Positions 1-11,641 of a stretch of 64,000 bases of DNA are shown one piece after another. The notes under the pieces were generated by a model that did not search any database, was not told the DNA's origin, and worked only from the letters and a program-made list of their open reading frames with translations. Position numbers and translations under genes: made by a program. Every line of letters starts with the position of its first letter. Positions within the stretch are counted from its first letter, which is position 1. The stretch is from Orientallactaga sibirica. Lineage: Eukaryota; Chordata; Mammalia; Rodentia; Dipodidae. Where the stretch lies: NCBI GenBank assembly GCA_036365145.1, contig JAEOAD010000699.1, positions 10,699,001-10,763,000 on the forward strand. Reading direction: 5' to 3'.

Positions 1-649
1 AATCCCTGTGTGTAGTTGATATTTTTTCTAGAGTAGACTCTCAGGCATGGCTTGCCAAATTGCTTTCCACAAGCAACTGTAACCAACTCTAATCAATTCT
101 CATCCTTCATGATATTTTGTGATATTCCTACCCAAATCTGTAATGTTTCTGACTTAGAAATTCTGGGGGGTAAAAACTGTATTTAACTGTTTCTACTTCA
201 AATTCTGGATTACTGGATAAGTTAAGTGCTTTTATGCTTTGGTCGTGTGTATCTTGTGTGTTTTCTGTTGAGATAAGTGTGAGTGTTTCTTATCCAAAAT
301 GCTTGACACCAGAAAGTGTTCCGCATTTTGGATTATTTTGGATTTTGGAATACTTCCACATTTATAATGAGATATCCAACATAGGAAATTCACTTTTGTT
401 TCATATATACCTTATAAACAAATCATATACACTTAGGTAATCTTAAACAAATATTAAATAAATTTGATCATAAAAAGTTTCATAATATAGACTTTTCCAC
501 TTTGGCATCACATTAGTGCTTAAAAGGTTTGGAATTTTGGAGGATTTCAGCTTTTGGATTTTCTGATTAGGGACATTCAACTTGTAATCACATCTTTCTT
601 TTTTGGAGAGTTCTCTATTTATTAAGGATTTTGTTTGTTTGTTTGTTTT

Positions 650-794
650 TGTTTTTGGAAGTTTGGCTTCGCTCTAGCCCCAGGCTGACCTGGAATTCAC
701 TTGGTAGCATCAGGGTGGTCTTGAACTCATAGCAATCCTCCTACCACTGACTCCTAAGGGCTGGGATTAAAAGTGTGCACTACCATGCCTGGCC
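650..794 (-). repeat. B1 SINE
   Basis: The reverse complement of a B1 body: 'ggctgacctggaattcac' and 'gggattaaaagtgtgcac' read on this strand, preceded by a (GTTT)n tract that is the A-rich tail of the minus copy. Confidence 0.85.
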
Positions 795-1087
795 AGGATA
801 TAATTATTTTATAAATTAATTGGTTAATTTAATTACAGTTCTTGTATCACCCCAATTGTATTTTTTTAAATTTTAACTATGATGTACCTACTCATCAAAT
901 GAAATCAGGGATAGTTAGAAATTGGAGTCATTCAAATAATATGAAATATGAAAATTATTATGTTTCCATACAACTTGGCAGGTTAATTCTGCTTCTCCTT
1001 TCAAAATAGCATACTATTTTTGGGGACCTTACATCTGAGCCTGTTGGATGCTGTCTAATGATTTCTTCATGAGCCTCTATTTTCCTC

Positions 1088-1201
1088 CCTTTGTGGAGGC
1101 AGGATATTATTATGTAGCCCAGGCTAGCTTCAAAATTCACCATCCTCCTGCCTCAGCCTCCTGAAAGTTGGGATTGCGAGCATACACCACCATGCCCAGC
1201 T
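1088..1201 (-). repeat. B1 SINE, diverged
   Basis: It contains 'gtagcccaggctag', 'cctcagcctcctgaaag' and 'caccaccatgcccagc', the reversed B1 order. It is more diverged than the copy at 650. Confidence 0.75.
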
Positions 1202-1245
1202 ATATCTTAGTTTTATTTTAGAACTGGACATATAAGAATGTTTTG

Positions 1246-1450
1246 AGGGCTGGAGAGATGGCTTAGTGGTTGAAGCTCTTGCTGGCAAAGCCAAAGGACC
1301 CAGGTTCAATTCCCCAGGACTCACATAAGCCAGATGCACAAGGTGACATATGCATCTGGAGTTTGTTTGCAGTGGCTAGAAGCCCTGGTGCACCCATTCT
1401 CTCTTGTTCTCTCTCTCTCATAAACAAACAACAATAAAAAAATTAAAAAG
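1246..1450 (+). repeat. Dipodoid B2-type SINE
   Basis: It starts 'gggctggagagatggctta', has the tRNA-like B-box segment 'ggttcaattcccca', then 'agccagatgcacaagg', and ends in CT-rich sequence and an A-rich tail. This repeat type gives the window its lineage signature. Confidence 0.9.
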
Positions 1451-1451
1451 A

Positions 1452-1628
1452 AGCTGGGTATGGTGGCACACACCTTTAATTCCAGCACTTGGGAGGCAGA
1501 GGTAGGAGGATCACCATGAGTTCAATGCCACCTTGAGACTACAGAGTGAATTCCAGGTCAGCCTGGGCTACAGTGAGACCCTACCTTGAAAAACAAACAA
1601 AAAACAAACAAACAAACAAACAAACAAA
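1452..1628 (+). repeat. B1 SINE
   Basis: Full-length B1: 'agctgggtatggtggc', 'gggaggcagaggtagg', 'gaattccaggtcagcctggg', and a CAAA-rich tail. Confidence 0.92.
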
Positions 1629-1689
1629 AAGAATTAAAAGAATGGTTTGAGTGCTTTTCTGGAAATAGGAAATGACATTGTCAGAATGT

Positions 1690-3690
1690 TGTGTTGAAAA
1701 TTGGTGTTTCTGCTAGACCCACTCCTCTCACCAAGAACAAAAGGTAACTCTAAATGGATTAAGGACAGCAATGTAAGACCTACAACTCTCAAACTACTGG
1801 ATGAAAACATAGGGGGAACTCTTCATGATATAAGAGTGGGGAAAGACTTCCTGAACAATACCCCAGTGGCCCAAGAACTTAAACAATCACTCAACAAGTG
1901 GGATCTTATGAAGCTAAAAAGCTTTTACAGATAAACATAAACAGAGCCAACAGACTACCCACAGAAAGGAAGAAAATTTTTCACCAGCTATGCCACTGAC
2001 AGAGGCCTAATATCTAGAATCTACAAAGAACTCAAAAAAACTAAGCAATAAAAAATAAAAAAATAAAAATGGAGCAGAAAACTGAATAGGGAATTCTCAA
2101 AGGAAGAAATCCAAATGGCTAATGCTCACCTAAGAAAATGTTCAATATCCTTAACTATCAGAGAAATGCAAATTAAAACAACTATGAGATTCCACCTTAG
2201 TCCAGAAAGAATGACAATCCTTTAAAAATATCAAATGACAATAAATGTTGGTGAGGATGTGGGGAAAGAGGAACCCTCATTCAGTGTTGGTGGGAGTGCA
2301 AACTTGTATAACCACTATGGAAATCAATATAAAGACTCCTAAAAAAGATGAAAACAGAGCTACCATCTGGCCCAGCCATTCCTCTACTGCACATCTACCC
2401 TAAAGGTTCTACACTGCAGAGATATTTGCTCAATCGTGTTTATAGCTGCTCTGTTCATAACAGCTAAAAATTGCAATCAACTCAGATGCCCATCATTTGA
2501 CAAATAGGTAATGAAGATGTGGTACATATACACATTGGAATTCTACTCAGCAGTAAGGAAAAATAATATGAAATTTGGAGGAAAAATGAACAGCCTTGGA
2601 AGAGATCATAGTAAGTGAAGTCACACAAACACAGAAAGACAAACGCCATCTGTGGTTCCTAAACTGAAACAATTTGAGTTGCAGTCATACCAGACAAGCA
2701 TCTTGAGGGACAGATAAGAGGAATGGAAGAGTTTGTGGGGAGGTGAATGGTAGAATGTGGGGGAGATATATACAAAACCAATCCAAAATGAATTGGTACC
2801 ATAGAAACCTTCCTTCTGGATAGCAGACTAAAAGACCAAACCCTCGATAGGGATCATCTCGCAAGAAGGGCCCTGGAGAGGGTGAGGCGAAGCCTAACCC
2901 TAAAATATTTGGCCCTGGCTTGTAACTCCCAGTACCAGAAACTGGTTACAACCCACATTGAGCTGTTGATCAGAGAGACCTATGAGGTCCCTCAAACAAG
3001 ACAGGCTTCTGTCAAAGTGCTTCATTACCTGCCTGAAGTGAAAGGTAAGACCCTATTGCTGAAGACACCATATGCTGCTGATGCAGAACATCAATAGATC
3101 TGGCTGAATCTGGACAAAGCCAGCTCCCAGATGGTTAGCCCATATAGTGAGGAAAAGCACTACATGAGCTGCTGGGGGAAAATGGCCAACAATGTTGTAA
3201 GCAAGCAGAGGACCCTGCTATGTGAAAGCAACCAGCCTGACAAGAGGTACACACCTGTGCAATAGTGGCACACAGACTAGGAGTGCTGCTTCCATTGCAA
3301 GCCTGACAACCTGTGCCAGGGTGATGGAGACAGACACTGAGGATGTTCAAAATGCATCAAAGCAGAAATCCAGAACCTTCTGAGAGCTCAACACTAAAGT
3401 ATACTTAAAGCACACCCACCAAGGCTCTGGGAAGTTTGTGGAAGAGGGATGGAAAGAATGTAAGAGCCATAGGGTGGGAGGGAATATCCAGAGGCATTGC
3501 CCCACCCCCATCCCTACCCCACCATGACTGCTGCTCTCATAACTCATAACCCACAAATACATGGGGAATACCAGCAATCCCACTAAAGAGGGCCCTCAAT
3601 GGAGTGGGGGCAGGCAGGAGGGGAATGATGGTACCAACACATAATGCATCCATACAAAGTTTCTACTTAATAAAAAGAAAGAAAGAGAAG
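1690..3690 (+). mobile_element. L1 3' end: ORF2 C-terminus remnant plus 3' UTR
   Basis: Bases 1701-1934 encode a short open piece of the L1 ORF2 C-terminal region ([22 protein letters not shown]). Downstream, broken frames continue the typical L1 tail, such as 'ggtgaggatgtggggaaaga' near 2250 and 'ggtacatatacacattggaa' near 2521. The 3' UTR follows to an AATAAA-like end at 3669-3674 and an A-rich tail. It is truncated at the 5' end and carries many stops, so it is inactive. It is sense to RFX8. Confidence 0.82.
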
Positions 3691-3714
3691 AAAAACTAAA
3701 ATAGGTGATTCTGG

Positions 3715-4010
3715 CTTATTTTTATGTGAATATGTCTATGCATAATCATGTGTGTAGGCTCTCGTGTCTGTGTGGAGGCAGGGGACTACCCCAGTGTCAT
3801 TCCTTAGGGACATCATCCACCTCTTTTAGAGACAGAGTCACATCTTAGAGCTCACATCTTAGATCAGACTAGCAGGCCAGCAAGCCCCAGAGATTCTCCT
3901 GTCCCCATATCCTGATCACTTGGGATTAAAGAATCTAACTCCAGTCCTCACACTGGTGGGGTTAGCACTTAACCTACTGAGTGGCCTCCTGGCTGCTAGA
4001 GTTTCTGGCT
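3715..4010 (-). repeat. Composite rodent repeat, B1/B4-like, diverged
   Basis: It is similar in layout to 12485-12742: a GT-rich start, 'gtgtcattccttaggg', 'tcttttagagacagagtc', then 'gggattaaagaatctaac' and 'cttaacctactgagtggcc'. It looks like a reversed SINE-bearing rodent repeat; the family name is uncertain. Confidence 0.5.
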
Positions 4011-4029
4011 TTAAATATATATATATATA

Positions 4030-4096
4030 TTTATTTATTTAAGACATTAGGCTTTGTAGGCAAGCGCCTTAACTACTGAGCCATCTCTCCAGCCCA
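4030..4096 (-). repeat. B2-type SINE fragment (5' end only)
   Basis: 'gcgccttaactactgagcc' followed by 'atctctccagccc' is the reversed head of the B2-type SINE. An (AT)n/(TTTA)n tract precedes it at 4014-4040. Confidence 0.8.
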
Positions 4097-5067
4097 AGGT
4101 TCTGGCTTCTATTTACATTTTTACTGCACTGAATTTGGCTTTTCTCTCATATTAATTATTTCTCTTCTGCCATCTGGGGCTTCCATGGAAGGTCTTTGCA
4201 CTCTCCATTTGCACTCGTGGCCAAGGAATTGAATTGTCTAACATTTGCCTGCCTGTTCTAACATTTTGCCTCCTCAGTACCCAGGTTTGTGTTGACTTGT
4301 TGCAGGGAGAAGGGCTCTGAGTCAGACACGAGGAGGTTTTGCATCATCTCTGTCAAATCCTCTCTTGGGAGCTATGACAAAAAGGAGGGATGCAGCATGA
4401 AGCCAGGCAGAAGCTGGACCAAGTGGTTATGTAGAAAAAGAGCAGAAATTGTTGCTTGACAGTTCTAAGCATGCACTGTGATTTCCCCACTCTGTTCTAT
4501 AATTTTACTGAGACCCAGGCTTTCTACTTCTAGTAGAGTGGCCCTGGTACTGTGCCTGTGGCTGACCCCTTGATAAGGAAACCGGAAGAGATCTCTACTG
4601 ATCATAACTAGCACCAGGGCGATGTAACAAAGGGCACACCAAGATAACAATCAGGAGATGAGAGTTTGTTATTCAACAGCTTAACATCATTCATGTACAA
4701 AACCTTGACACTGAGAAAATTAGATAACAAGGGAATAATAAACAGTGAAAATGACTTTGCCATCAGAAAAAAAAAAAAAAAAGGAGGAAAACAGTAGTAA
4801 AACCAAAGCAGCTCAGAGGCTGGACCGTGATGTGGCTCTGACAATCCTGCTTCCTGAGGATTTTGAATGACTTGAGGAAATGATCCTGATACAATGCTGA
4901 AGAAAGCAAGTGGAATGCAGGACGCACACATGCTTCCTGTCAGATTCTTTATGTGTAATTTAGTATGCAATTCTTTAATATGTAAATGCACTAAACACAT
5001 ACCCATACCCTGGCCTTGGGGGAAAGACCAGAAGGAATGACACTGTGGTTTAGTCTTTCATTTTATA

Positions 5068-5150
5068 GTTTTGGTGTTTGAAATCAAACCTAGGGCATCA
5101 AACTTACTAAACACACACTCCACCACTATGCTACACCCCCAGGCTTGACA
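5068..5150 (-). repeat. ID SINE
   Basis: 'atcaaacctagggcatcaa' and 'ccactatgctacaccccca' are the reverse of the ID pattern (tgtagctcagtgg...cctaggttt). Confidence 0.65.
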
Positions 5151-5338
5151 TTGAGCTTTAAATGGCACCTTTCTCTGTGTGATACATTTTATGTGTCTTA
5201 TTTGTTTCCCAAATTTATTTACATTTATTTTCTTTATAATCAGAAAAGAGGAAATGAAATTTAAAATAGTAAGGTAAAACAGTGAAAGTTTGTTTCAAAA
5301 TGTTCAGTTTGCATTTAAAAGCTGGCTTATTCTTTCAG

Positions 5339-5400
5339 CTCCTGGGCTTGGTTTTTCCTGATCTTGGCACCTGGAAACTGGGCACAAGAGGAAGTGCCAG
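5339..5400 (+). CDS. RFX8: RFX8 exon: DNA-binding domain, recognition-helix segment
   Basis: The exon follows a pyrimidine-rich acceptor (ttctttcag) and ends at CCAG|GTAGGG. It gives 20 codons plus AG, which joins the next exon to make Arg. The peptide contains LVFPDLGT and KLGTRGSAR, matching the RFX winged-helix signature (VFPDL.TRRLGTRG). The frame is open. The first Arg of the TRRLGTRG motif is Trp here and the second is Lys, so the motif reads TWKLGTRG. The exon before it (N-terminal half of the DNA-binding domain) was not found between 1 and 5338 and is probably outside the window. Confidence 0.87.
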
Positions 5401-6569
5401 GTAGGGTCATAACCTTTGTTTATTTTAAGTGGTAAAAATAAGAATGCAGAATGTCACAATATAAGTGACAAAATGTGCACACAAAATAAGCAGTAAATTC
5501 TGTCCATGATTTAAATTAAATCCTTGTGTCTGAAATCATTCAAGCAACATATCCAAAAATATCTTAAAACTCTATTTTCTTAGAAATATTATTAAAATAC
5601 AAAGATCAGTATATATACTCTAAATGTTTAGACGTGTGGGTATCTAATTATCAAAATATTTAAATAATTACACACATAGAATAACACAATTGTGTTAATT
5701 ACTCTTTGAACTAAAGTGTTTAAGTATTTTCCTAGTTAGCATATCAATTATATTCAGGAGGCTGCAGCCTAAGGTTATAGTTTTGATAGGAAAGGAAATT
5801 CCAGTGTTATCAAGCGCATCGTTATCATAATTGCCACTCAGTTATTATTGTCATTTGTTGTTTACTTTAAATCAAGACGGAAAATCAGTGAACAGGGACT
5901 GAAGCCAAGTTAGAGAAAGGGACAGCTGCCCATGAAGGAATTGAAGACAGCTGAGAGTTTGCCAAATCTAAGCTTGGGCGGTAATTAACTTGAAATCTGG
6001 TTCTGTTAGGAGGCTGGACACAGGGCTGCAGTTTCCTAGACTCTGCAGAGGAAGGAACCTTGCTTTCCTCCCAGTACCCTGAGAACCGTCCCGAGAACCG
6101 TATTGAGTCCAGTCCTGAGCACAGGGAAACTTAGACCGGTGAATGGTGGTGAGGCAGGAGCCTGCCCCAAAGCATCTTTCTAACATGAGAATATTCTAAA
6201 TTGATAAAAAGAGCTGCACACTCACAAGCCCGTTTCTGAGCAGCTGTATATGAGTCCGTAGGATAGGCTATCAGTGATGATGTAGTATGCTCCAATAAAT
6301 CCATGCAAGTCAGAAAAGCAGTGGGTAAACCTACTCCTGATCTGACCTGAGCTCCATAGTAGGCTAAAGCATAGATCTTTGAGATTTGACTTCATTAATA
6401 TGAACTTACTTGTCTGCTTAAGAGCTTGGTCAGGCTAAAGAGCTGAATAGCTTTCTAAAAATAAACTGGAGTCAAACAATGAAACCTGGGTGTTGATTAG
6501 CCAGCTGCTCTGTGTCTTCCACAAAGCATGTAGTTAGACATATTTTTAAAGGTAGCCTCCATTTTCCAG

Positions 6570-6656
6570 GTATAATTATGATGGAGTCTATATCAAGACA
6601 ACTTCTTTCTTCTACACCCAGTATTGCTACCATCTGGGTGAGAAAAGCTGTCACAG
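6570..6656 (+). CDS. RFX8: RFX8 exon: DNA-binding domain, wing segment
   Basis: The acceptor is attttccag|G and the donor CACAG|GTTAGT; the 87 nt read as 1 + 28 codons + 2. The G completes the Arg codon of the previous exon and the trailing AG completes Ser with the T of the exon at 34972. The peptide includes YNYDGVYIK and [14 protein letters not shown], matching the end of the RFX DNA-binding domain (YHYDG, SFFYAQYCYLIGEK in RFX8 as I recall it). The His of the YHYDG motif is Asn here. The frame is open and both splice sites are canonical. The following intron is about 28.3 kb. Confidence 0.9.
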
Positions 6657-8261
6657 GTTAGTGCAACTGGGGGTCATGCATGGGTCACAAGCCAAGTTAC
6701 TATGAGAGCCATTGAATCAAATTGATTGGTGGGCTGTTCTGCCTTTAAGTTTTTCTAAGAATCAACACACAGTACAGACTATGGCAATATTATTAACCAG
6801 AGAACTCCATTTCCAGCTTATTTCTTAGCTACTTTTCGTTTTGGTCATCATCCCAATCACCAAAACCATTTTGGCCCCCTCTTTCTGGAAACTTCCTTCA
6901 GCCCTCAAGACTCTGTTGTCCTATCCTCCTCCCGGTTAGTCCTTTCTCTTAACCCTCTCTCCTACCCAAGAGTCAGGCTTTTCCCAAGATCTGTTCTTTA
7001 TGGTTACCATTATTCTCCTTATATTGGGTCCCCAGTCACATGCTTTATCGTTTACCATCTCCTCCCTGAAGATAGATGATTCTTCAGTCCTTATCACTCA
7101 TCCTTTGCCCTCCTGCTTCTTGAGATTCCCCTCTAGCTGTTCACTGGACATTTCCATTTATTCAATGCCAGAAGCTCACACTCAGTATGCGGAAACCTAA
7201 ACTTACAGCCTCCCTCCAAACTGCCTCTTGACTTCCTTGTTCTCATGGACGATACTGATAGGATCTGAACACAGAATTCCCCTAAAGCCACCACTGACTC
7301 CCTTGGGCCATAAAACCCTGCTAACTCTTCCTTTTCATCTGCGCAGACTCATTTTTGGTTTTTGATATTTCCTGTAAGTCCTTGTCATCTTACACTGAGA
7401 TGAATTTGAGGCTTCTACCTCTGCAGATTCAAGCAAACTTAGATCATGTAGTTGGTAGTTAGGCCTACAATCATTGCATCTATGCTAAACATATACTTGT
7501 CCTAAACAATACATTTTATTTAGCACTTAATATGCATTGTATTAGGTGTTAATACAGAGATGATTTAAAGTATATGTGAGGAAGTATGTAAACTCTATGC
7601 AGATACCCCATCATTTTATATAAAGAACTTGAGCATCAGAAGCAATCTGGGCCAACCCCTGTGGATTCGGAAGGACAGCTGTACTCCCATGCAGCCCATA
7701 TGGCTTCCCTCTCCTCAGCCTCTCCCTACTCTAAACAGCCACCAGACTAATCTTCCTAAATTTCTACATTTGCTCCATCTCTTCCCTTCTCAGAAACACC
7801 TCCCACCATCCATTGGCTGGCCCTGGCAGCCCAGTTCCTTTCTGTTTCACTTTGCCTATTTCTCCCCAGTGTAAGCAGCAAAGCCTATTCTACTCCCCTT
7901 CTCAGAATCTAGCGAACGTGGCTCTGCCTTTTCCCTGTAGCATTCTCTCCTTTGAAAATCTTGATCCTTCTTCACTGGGATCCTCCTGAATCCCACTGTC
8001 ACTGTTGACACCCTTCAAGGACACCTACTCAGTGGGACCATCTCCAACAGGCCAGCACTAGGAAAGCCTCCATCCTCCACCTTTTTCACATTGCTCATCG
8101 TCTCTCTACCTAGCCAGAATTTCTGCTTAACTCATAAGCTGTCCATTCACTGGGCCTTCATTCTACTACGTGTCTAAGTATCCAGGGAGTTTCCATGTTA
8201 CTTGTATTGACTGAGGCATCATTGTTACTAGTCCCCTGAACACTCTTAATTGTGTTTGAGG

Positions 8262-8680
8262 ACTGAAAAGATTGTTCAAAGGTTAAAGGAACCTGCTCTC
8301 AAAACCTGCTGACCAGGGTTCAATTCCCCAGCCTTTATGAGTGATTAATATCTCTGACGAGGGAACCAGCCTCATGAATGATATTAATGCACTAATAAAA
8401 AGGATGCCATACAGTCGCCTGTACCTTCTTTCTCCTTTGTCACATGAGTACAAAGCATTCATCCCTTTTGTCCTTCTGTCTTGTACCACTGAAGAACTTA
8501 GCAATAAGGTGCCATCTTAGAGACCGAGAGAGAATCTTTGCCAGACACAGAATCTGAATACCATCGACCTGAAATTCCCAGCCTCAAGAACTTTGAGAAA
8601 TACATGTTTTTGTTTATAAATTATCCCACTTAAGGCTCTTTGTCATAACTATAGGGACAAAAGCATAGCCCCAGTCAGAA
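8262..8680 (+). mobile_element. MaLR/MLT-like LTR fragment with B2-like head
   Basis: It begins with a diverged SINE-like stretch ('accagggttcaattcccca'). Further on, 'tgtttataaattatcccact' resembles the 3' end of MLT1/MaLR LTRs (ttctttataaattacccagt). Boundaries are approximate. Confidence 0.45.
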
Positions 8681-8903
8681 CAGGTACTGGAATAGTTAGT
8701 TGCTGAAGAACTGAACACTGGGAATTAGGGTTTATGAGGAACAGATCAGGAAAGAGAGGGTGATAGGAGCATGGTGTGTGCAGTCACTCAGTGCTGACCA
8801 GAAAGGAGGGTTGGAAAGGCTTCTGAGGCAAGCATCTCAGGACTGGCAGTTGGTAGAAGCTGACATAGCCAAGCCTGTTCTGAAACATCAAGGTCATCAC
8901 CCT

Positions 8904-9200
8904 TGTTGCAATAAGGTTCACATTGCTGGCAGAAGTCACCTGACCAAAAGCAGATTTGGGGAAAAAAAGGGTTTATTTTGGCTCATAGACTCAAGGGGAT
9001 GCTACATGATGGCAGGGAAAACAATGGCATGACCAGAGAGCAGACAACAGCAACAGGAGAGTATGCCAAACACTGGCAAGGGGAAACTGGCTATAATACC
9101 CATAAACCTGCCCCCAACAATACACTGCCTCTAGGAGGCATTAATTCCCAAATCTGTATTAGCTGGGAACCTAGCATTCAGAACACCTAAGTTTATGGGG
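8904..9200 (-). mobile_element. MaLR LTR copy 1 (outer 3' LTR)
   Basis: It starts TGTTGCA and shares 'cattgctggcagaa', 'tttattttggct' and 'cctaagtttatgggg' with the other copies. On the minus strand 'ccaaaataaacc' supplies a polyadenylation hexamer. About 25 bases are missing at the right-hand end, where it meets a primer-binding-site remnant. Confidence 0.85.
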
Positions 9201-9222
9201 CCACTTTTGGTACTAGCTTTAC
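9201..9222 (-). other. Remnant of MaLR leader/primer binding site between two LTRs
   Basis: 'ccacttttggtactagct' matches 'ccccactcttggtaccaact' beside the 5' LTR at 10661-10680, with changes. It shows that the two left-hand LTRs were once separated by an internal region of the same element. Confidence 0.7.
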
Positions 9223-9526
9223 TGCTGTAGTCAGGTTTGCATTGCTGGCAGAATTCACCTGACCAAGAGCAGCTTGTGAGGAATAAAAGGTTTATTTTGG
9301 CTTACAGACTTGAGGGGAAGCTCCATGATGGCAGGGGGAAATGATGGCATGAGCAACAGGAGAGTGTGCCAAAAACTGGCAAGGAGACACTGGCCATAAT
9401 ACCCATAAGCCCTCCCCCAATAACACACTGCCTCTAGGAGGCATTAATTCCCAAATCTGTATTAGCTGGGAACCTAGCATTCAGAACACCTAAGTTTATG
9501 GGGAACACCTGAATCAAACTACCACA
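9223..9526 (-). mobile_element. MaLR LTR copy 2 (middle)
   Basis: It runs from TGCTGTAGTCAGG to CTACCACA, with TG...CA termini. It is very close to copy 1 over the shared part, including the identical run 'gaggcattaattcccaaatc'. Confidence 0.88.
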
Positions 9527-10660
9527 TTCCATCCCTGTCTCCCTTAAACTGATAACCATACATGATATAAAATATAATGCATTCATCCAACTTTAAAAGT
9601 CCCCATAATTTTTATAAATCCCAATGATGTTCAAACATTCCTATAGTCCAAAGTCTTTTAATTGAGTCATAATACCAAAAATAAATCAAAACACCCATAA
9701 TGGCACAGAAAAAACATTCACACTGCAAAAGATGGCATAGGGTATAGCAAAGAAATATTCAACCAATACAAGATTTAAAAAACTAGAGAAAACATCAACT
9801 CTGTAGCTCTAAGTCCAAAAGCTCTAGCCAGTGACAAATCTCCAAGCCCAGTAATACTAAACAGCAAGTCTCTGGAGTTCCCATTTTGCCCCTACACCCA
9901 GGCTACTCACAGTCCTGAAAACCTTCATCCAGGGCCAGCAGCTTTCCTTAGCAGCCATCTTGTAGTCCCAGCATCTCCACTGAAACTCATGGTCCATCCT
10001 TGAGGCTCCATCGGGTCTCTATGCAGGCATCCAGCAAACCTGTTTCACACTGCCCATGACCATTTTCAAAACATACGACTATGATGCAAATTCAATGACC
10101 CTCTCTTTCCTGCATTTCTTATGCTCCATAATACCAGATGGGGTGCCAATCTGTTAATCCAGGGGGGAATAAAGTAGACTTTGAAGAACAGGACACTCCT
10201 TCAGAATTCAGGCCCCTTCAAAAGACTGCATTATTTCTGTTGTTCCAATGCTGGTCAGCTGGCCCAATTTCAATGGTTGTAATATCTCATACAATTTCAG
10301 CTGAAGAGGCAGAAGTTTCAGCCCAAAGATTTCATTTTTTTCTGTGCCATAATCCCTCCGCTCACACCAACCCATTTCTATGCAATGCAACGCCGCACAA
10401 CTTCTCAGGACAAAGCCATAACAGCAAGCCTCTTACACAAACTACTTCTATCCCAGTCCAGACAAAGCCCCTTTTAACCCTCATAAGCCAAACCTCACAG
10501 TCCATAGTTCTTACTGCATTCAGGTCCTTCAACTCTGACCAGAATAATCCATCAAGCTGTACCGACAGCACTGCAAGGTGTCTCTTAGGCCAAGGTTTCA
10601 AATCCTTTTGAAAATCAACTTCAAAAGGCCAAAGCCACACAGTCAGATGTCTAGCAGCAA

Positions 10661-10677
10661 CCCCACTCTTGGTACCA
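10661..10677 (-). other. MaLR primer binding site, tRNA-Leu type
   Basis: On the minus strand the bases read TGGTACCAAGAGTGGGG. The 3' end of eukaryotic tRNA-Leu, with CCA, calls for TGGTACCAGGAGTGGGG, so 16 of 17 agree. It lies 7 nt inside the 5' LTR (10685-11003). Confidence 0.75.
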
Positions 10678-10684
10678 ACTTTAC

Positions 10685-11003
10685 CATTGCAGTCAGGCTC
10701 GCTTTGCTGGCAGAAATCACCTAACCAAGAGCAGCTTTTGTGAAAAAAACAGTTTATTTTGGCTTATAGACTTGAGGGCAAGCTCCATGATGGCAGAGAA
10801 AATAATGGCATGAGCAGAAGGTAGACAACAGCAACAGGAGAGTGTGCCAAACACTGGTAAGGGGAAATGGGCTATAATACCTATAAGCCTGCCTCAACAA
10901 TACACTGCCTCCAGGAGGCATTAATTCCCAAATTTCCATCAGTTGAGAACCTGGCCTTCCAAACACCTAAGTTTATGGGGGACACCTGAATCAAACCACC
11001 ACA
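10685..11003 (-). mobile_element. MaLR LTR copy 3 (5' LTR on the minus strand)
   Basis: It matches the same LTR consensus ('cagaaatcacctaaccaaga', 'caatacactgcctccaggag') and ends in CCACCACA. The outer base pair at the primer-site side is CA instead of TG, a point change. Confidence 0.87.
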
Positions 11004-11539
11004 ACCCTCAAACAAAGTCATTCTGCTCTCCTTCAAACCCACTCTTCTTGTTTCTCTTAGCCATCCCTTAGTCACAAAGATGTAAATGCCACATCAACAA
11101 AAACAGAGAAGTTAAGAAAGGAAGCAGTTAGGGTGAGACACTGATGTCAGTTACCACTAGAACAGCTGGCTGTTCACTCCTGAAAGGCTATGTTGAGGTT
11201 CTGCATTTCCTTGTTTGCCCAGATCACACTGCAGCCAGTCAGTTTACAGGCAATCCAGGAGCTTGGAATGCTCTAGGAAACAACTGACTCACAGATGTCC
11301 ACAGAGGAACAGGCCATAGGTGGGTGTTCTTGTTTCAGGAGTCGCAGAGATGGGTGGGTGAGAGCTAGTCTTCATGGGAGGGCAAAAATGGGTTTTATCA
11401 TCACTGAAGGAGAGGAGGGCAGGGATAAGGACAAGAGTGACTTGACCTGTTCCTGGGATGAGGCCAGCAGCAAGCACAGTCATGTGCTCTGTGCTCAGCA
11501 AATATTTAAGTTGATGAACTTGCAAGTCTTTGCCAACTA

Positions 11540-11595
11540 GGAGACTGCTTTTATTTTTATTTATTTGACAGAGAAAGAGGGGGAGAGAGAGAGAG

Positions 11596-11641
<46 letters not shown>

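Larger units (their letters stand above)
8904..11003 (-). mobile_element. ORR1-like MaLR provirus with three LTRs
   Basis: This is a non-autonomous ERVL-MaLR element on the minus strand. LTR copies sit at 8904-9200, 9223-9526 and 10685-11003. A Leu-tRNA-type primer binding site (10661-10677) lies next to the right-hand LTR, which is the 5' LTR on the minus strand. The whole block is flanked by the 5-bp direct repeat ACCCT (8899-8903 and 11004-11008), as expected for this family. The interior (9527-10684) has no gag or pol reading frame that I recognise. Confidence 0.85.

Noticed and set aside
1246..1320. tRNA-like box sequences in many repeats
   Set aside because: They are heads of tRNA-derived SINEs with tails and truncations, not free tRNA genes.
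4100..5338. Search for the missing first half of the RFX8 DNA-binding domain
   Set aside because: No block like NFCICEGCSVPR or NPATFGK was found with splice sites between 1 and 5338, so I do not report one.
10138..10611. 157-codon frame on the + strand
   Set aside because: Lies in the interior of the minus-strand MaLR, antisense to it, and resembles no retroviral or cellular protein.
8904..11003. Regularly spaced similar units as a possible CRISPR-like or satellite array
   Set aside because: Units are about 300-bp LTRs with TG...CA ends and a target duplication; there are no short repeats with unique spacers.
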